Position numbers and translations under genes: made by a program. Of a DNA stretch of 8,859 nucleotides, positions 6,642-8,859 are shown one piece after another; position 1 is the first letter of the stretch; each line of letters opens with the position of its first letter. A model generated the notes under the pieces. That model had not been told where the DNA came from, did not search any database, and worked only from the letters and a program-made list of their open reading frames with translations. Source of the stretch: Chloracidobacterium sp. UBA3360 (GTDB lineage Bacteria > Acidobacteriota > Blastocatellia > Pyrinomonadales > Pyrinomonadaceae); contig DEQS01000049.1 in NCBI GenBank assembly GCA_002360555.1, positions 1 to 8,859 on the forward strand, given 5' to 3'.

Positions 6642-6726
6642 AAATTTACCGCAGATAAACGCAAATCAACGCGGATAAAAAAGTAATCTAATCTGTGTTT
6701 ATCTGCGTCCATCTGCGGTTAAATTT
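6642..6726. repeat. 85-bp imperfect inverted repeat of CCGCAGAT/ACGCAGAT units, dispersed-repeat-like
   Basis: The left arm (6642 to about 6680) begins AAATTTACCGCAGATAAACG. The right arm (about 6690-6726), read on the minus strand, begins AAATTTAACCGCAGATGGAC. The arms pair with a one-base gap and a few mismatches around a short AT-rich loop near 6681-6689. Each arm is itself an approximate 10-bp tandem of (A/C)CGCAGATAA-like units. It fills the 102-bp gap between the mannosidase stop (6733) and the reductase start (6630). From memory, very similar CCGCAGAT-ACGCAGAT sequences recur between genes in many unrelated bacteria, with unknown function. It lacks the compact GC stem plus U-run of a classic terminator. 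Confidence 0.8.
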
Positions 6727-6732
6727 CTTCTG

Positions 6733-8130
6733 CTAATTCTTCCAAGTTTTAGTGATCGGATGTGCTTCGGTGTTGAACACAACCTTTTTTATATCCACTT
6801 TCTTTTCGTCGGCAAACAGCAAATAGAAATACTTCAGCGTTTCAGCGAACCAAAAGCTGTGCATATAGTCCGTCTTTTCTTTGGTCGTGACATTTTTTAG
6901 CCCTGCGTACGCGACATCCGTGCGGCAATGTCTCACTAGATCCTCAAACATCTGCTTGCCCATCGCCATATATTTTGGGTCTTTCGTCGCTTGATATAGA
7001 AAATATGTCGATTCGACGATCTCGGGCCGCAGAGGGTAACCGCCGTGCTCGATCTTGCCGGTTCGATAGTTATAGACCTCTGGCTCGATGCCCTGCACTT
7101 TCCACATCGTAAATAGCGAATCCTGATAAACCCGCGCACGGTTAAGGTCGCCGTCGAGCACGAGCACCGCCGGGAAAAATGCGTCAAGAGCCCCGGTCGT
7201 CGTTGCGGTCCGTTTGCCGGTGTTCATATCCGCGTGGCCGTACCACAGGTCGCCGGTAAAAACCGCTCCTTTTGCCACGTTCTTTTTGCTCATCGTCTCG
7301 CCCTCGTCGTCGAGATACGTGTGGACCTTGGTGATCGAATCTTCCCACATATTGCGGCAATCAAGGTCTCCAAACAGGATCGAGCATTTAAGCAGATACT
7401 CGTAATACGAATCGATCTCAGCACTTAGATGACTGTCCGTATTGGTCCACTTGCCGGTCTCGACGTTGATGTTTGTCCCAACAAGTCCGATGGGCGAACG
7501 CCTATTATAGGTTTCGACAAGGGCTCGTTTTGCCTTCTCGTAATAGACCGGCTTGCCCGTCAGTTTGCTCAACGTGCCAAATTCGATCAACAGCGTTCCC
7601 GTCTCCGCCGGGTTTGAGATCTCGCCGCTCGTTTTGCCGGTCTTGAGATTTACGTTCTTGTACGGCAGCCCGGTCGGTGAATTAAACACCGGCAAAAGCC
7701 GCGTGCCGAGATCGTCAGCGAGAGCCAGCAATCGCTTGTCATCCGTCATCTGATACGCCGAGAGCAACCCGCCGAGGATACGGATCGTGACCTCAAAATT
7801 TTGCACCGATATGTCTTTGTCAAAAGATAAGTTTTTGACGATGTATTCGCGCGTAGCATCCGCCTCTTTCTTAAAACCGAGCAAATACAATGAATCCAGC
7901 GAATCCACCGGCGTCATAAGGATCGGCGTTCCATACCAGTCGCGACAAGTTTTCGAGATCGGCTTGAGATCGTCGTGCCCCCAGCAATATTGCTTATAGC
8001 CGTTCCACGAATGCAAAAACTCAGCCTTGACCCGCTCCGCCATTTGTTTCTTATCGACGGTCTGGGCATAGATACTTGATCCGCATAGTACGATCACAAC
8101 AAACAAAATAATCGGTTTTACTGATCTCAT
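6733..8130 (-). CDS. Secreted GH47 (class I) alpha-mannosidase
   Basis: A 465-residue glycoside hydrolase family 47 protein with a signal peptide (MRSVKPIILFVVIVLCGSSIYAQ), so it acts in the periplasm or outside the cell. GH47 enzymes are calcium-dependent, inverting alpha-1,2-mannosidases. Family landmarks run in order: LHSWNGYKQYCWGHDDLKPI (residues 39-58), TPVDSLDSLYLLG (73-85), FEVTIRILGGLLSAY with the expected acid E113, ETGTLLIEFGTLSKLTGKP, AEIDSYYEYLLK with D240, LRPEIVESTYFLY with E370, MHSFWFAETLKYFYLLFAD, and near the end VFNTEAHP with T454 at the calcium site. By family analogy E113, D240 and E370 match the three active-site carboxylates. Its length is close to a bare catalytic domain. 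The region equivalent to the MDHLxCF segment of eukaryotic enzymes reads DMNTGKRTATTTGALDAFFP, so specificity may differ. It lies 42 bp downstream of the acyltransferase. Only a weak purine-rich ribosome site is present, inside a repeat. Confidence 0.93.
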   Translation of the reverse strand: MRSVKPIILFVVIVLCGSSIYAQTVDKKQMAERVKAEFLHSWNGYKQYCWGHDDLKPISKTCRDWYGTPILMTPVDSLDSLYLLGFKKEADATREYIVKNLSFDKDISVQNFEVTIRILGGLLSAYQMTDDKRLLALADDLGTRLLPVFNSPTGLPYKNVNLKTGKTSGEISNPAETGTLLIEFGTLSKLTGKPVYYEKAKRALVETYNRRSPIGLVGTNINVETGKWTNTDSHLSAEIDSYYEYLLKCSILFGDLDCRNMWEDSITKVHTYLDDEGETMSKKNVAKGAVFTGDLWYGHADMNTGKRTATTTGALDAFFPAVLVLDGDLNRARVYQDSLFTMWKVQGIEPEVYNYRTGKIEHGGYPLRPEIVESTYFLYQATKDPKYMAMGKQMFEDLVRHCRTDVAYAGLKNVTTKEKTDYMHSFWFAETLKYFYLLFADEKKVDIKKVVFNTEAHPITKTWKN

Positions 8131-8166
8131 CTTTTCTCTGCGTCCTCAGCGGCCTCCACGTTAAAA
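8131..8166. repeat. Dispersed-repeat-like CGCAGAG sequence overlapping the mannosidase leader
   Basis: On the minus strand the 42-bp gap reads TTTTAACGTGGAGGCCGCTG followed by AGGACGCAGAGAAAAG, directly before the mannosidase ATG. The CCGCTGAGGACGCAGAG core is of the same style as the CCGCAGAT repeat at 6642-6726. From memory, it resembles a second widespread intergenic repeat type (CCGCAGAGGACGCAGAG). The purine-rich AGAGA at its end is the only candidate ribosome site of the mannosidase. Confidence 0.5.
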
Positions 8167-8172
8167 CTCCCG

Positions 8173-8859
8173 TTAATTATCGATCACCGGTTCCTGTTTT
8201 CGCGATCTGCGCCGCTCGGCTTTCCATATTTTGCGAATGGCCTCGACATCAAACTTTGTCCGCTTGCCGTCGCGCATATTTTCGACCTCGTGTTGGACGC
8301 GGGCGGCGATCAAGCGATATGCCTCGGTATTTGGCACACCCTCGGTCATTTTCTTTAGCTCGTCGTATTCGAGGAATTTACCGACCTTGGCTCCGACCTT
8401 GGCTCCGATGCTCTTGCTTTTAGGCAGGATCGTGCCCTTTGGAAACGCATCAAATGTGCCCCAAATGTAGATGGGCAGGATACCGATCTTCTGATTTAAC
8501 GCCAGATAACCGATGATCGGTTTGAACTCCGCGATCTGGCCGCTTTCCTGACGGCCGCCCTCGGGAAAGATCAGTGCATTAAAACCGTCGTTCAATATCT
8601 GCGTAACGTGTCGCAAAGATTGCCGCAAACTTCCCGTCCGCTCGATCGGCACAAGCGTCGTGAAATTGTTCATGTAAGCACGCTTGTATTTGGTGTCGAA
8701 CCAATAATCAGCCGCCGCGACCGCGACCGTTTGCTCGGCAACGTCTTTGCCCAATGCCTTTTTCACGAGGCCGGTGTCGATGTGCGAAGTGTGGTTTGGC
8801 GCGACGATAAAATTGACGTGCTGCGGCACATTTGCCTGGCCCTCGATGCGGGTTTTGAG
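8173..8859 (-). CDS. PlsC-type lysophospholipid acyltransferase domain, 5' partial
   Basis: 229 codons are visible and the frame is open to the right edge. The domain is a 1-acyl-glycerol-3-phosphate acyltransferase fold that transfers an acyl chain to a lysophospholipid at the membrane. Motif I is NHTSHID, with catalytic H23 and D28 (H-x4-D, counted from the window edge). A later block reads ADYWFDTKYKRAYMNNF, then LVPIER. Motif III is FPEGGR near residues 98-103, where most relatives have FPEGTR. ILPIYIWGTFDAFPKG gives the conserved late proline motif. The codons before the GTG at 8829 read KTRIEGQAN, matching the family pattern just before the domain, so the gene starts outside the window. 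This subgroup (AADYWF..., FKPIIGYLAL) recalls acyltransferase domains fused behind an AMP-dependent acyl ligase, so the full protein may be multidomain. The C-terminus is basic (KAERRRSRK). It is the first visible gene of the unit with the mannosidase and reductase. Confidence 0.88.
   Translation of the reverse strand, partial: LKTRIEGQANVPQHVNFIVAPNHTSHIDTGLVKKALGKDVAEQTVAVAAADYWFDTKYKRAYMNNFTTLVPIERTGSLRQSLRHVTQILNDGFNALIFPEGGRQESGQIAEFKPIIGYLALNQKIGILPIYIWGTFDAFPKGTILPKSKSIGAKVGAKVGKFLEYDELKKMTEGVPNTEAYRLIAARVQHEVENMRDGKRTKFDVEAIRKIWKAERRRSRKQEPVIDN

Noticed and set aside
6642..6726. Classic intrinsic terminator
   Set aside because: The arms are long, imperfect and AT-containing, and lack a compact GC stem followed by a U-run. 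It fits a dispersed inverted repeat better, though an effect on 3' ends is possible.
6642..6726. CRISPR array
   Set aside because: The subunits are contiguous and about 10 bp long, arranged as two inverted arms with no unique spacers.
8827..8829. GTG start for the acyltransferase
   Set aside because: Codons upstream continue the family pattern (RIEGQAN) to the window edge and there is no ribosome site, so this GTG is an internal valine.

Overview
The window looks like part of a bacterial chromosome of moderate GC content (roughly half G+C by eye). Most genes carry N-terminal signal peptides, Shine-Dalgarno sites are variable, and intergenic gaps are very short. The gene mix is a plant-CGEP-like S9 glutamyl endopeptidase, a secreted GH47 mannosidase, an HpnA/DFR-like reductase and a PlsC-type acyltransferase. 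This resembles Acidobacteriota of the Blastocatellia/Pyrinomonadales type. That assignment is an inference from family resemblance; no marker gene is present.

Layout. (1) Positions 1-2958, minus strand: a two-gene unit. A secreted penicillin-binding/class A beta-lactamase-fold serine hydrolase is followed, with an ATGA stop/start overlap, by a large secreted S9D-type peptidase. The peptidase runs off the left edge before its catalytic triad. (2) Positions 2959-3039: a short AT-rich divergent promoter region. (3) Positions 3040-5592, plus strand: a tight three-gene unit. An APC-superfamily permease overlaps (ATGA) a small secreted protein made of six 17-residue repeats ending in a run of six phenylalanines. 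Four bases later comes a secreted protein with two DxDxDG calcium-loop/FG-GAP-like motifs. (4) Positions 5599-8859, minus strand, convergent with the previous unit (stop codons 6 bp apart): a lysophospholipid acyltransferase domain (5' end outside the window), a GH47 alpha-mannosidase, and an extended short-chain dehydrogenase/reductase. The two gaps inside this unit hold dispersed-repeat-like sequences built on CCGCAGAT/ACGCAGAT and CGCAGAG. The larger one is an 85-bp imperfect inverted repeat.

How the genes may work together: most products are predicted to act in the envelope or outside the cell (peptidase, serine hydrolase, repeat protein, calcium-loop protein, mannosidase). The permease is an inner-membrane amino-acid/amine transporter. 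A role in scavenging protein and glycoprotein fits, but it is inferred. I see no phage, transposase, CRISPR array, tRNA or rRNA, and no recognisable defence system. The least-described item is the repeat protein and its permease/calcium-loop neighbourhood.
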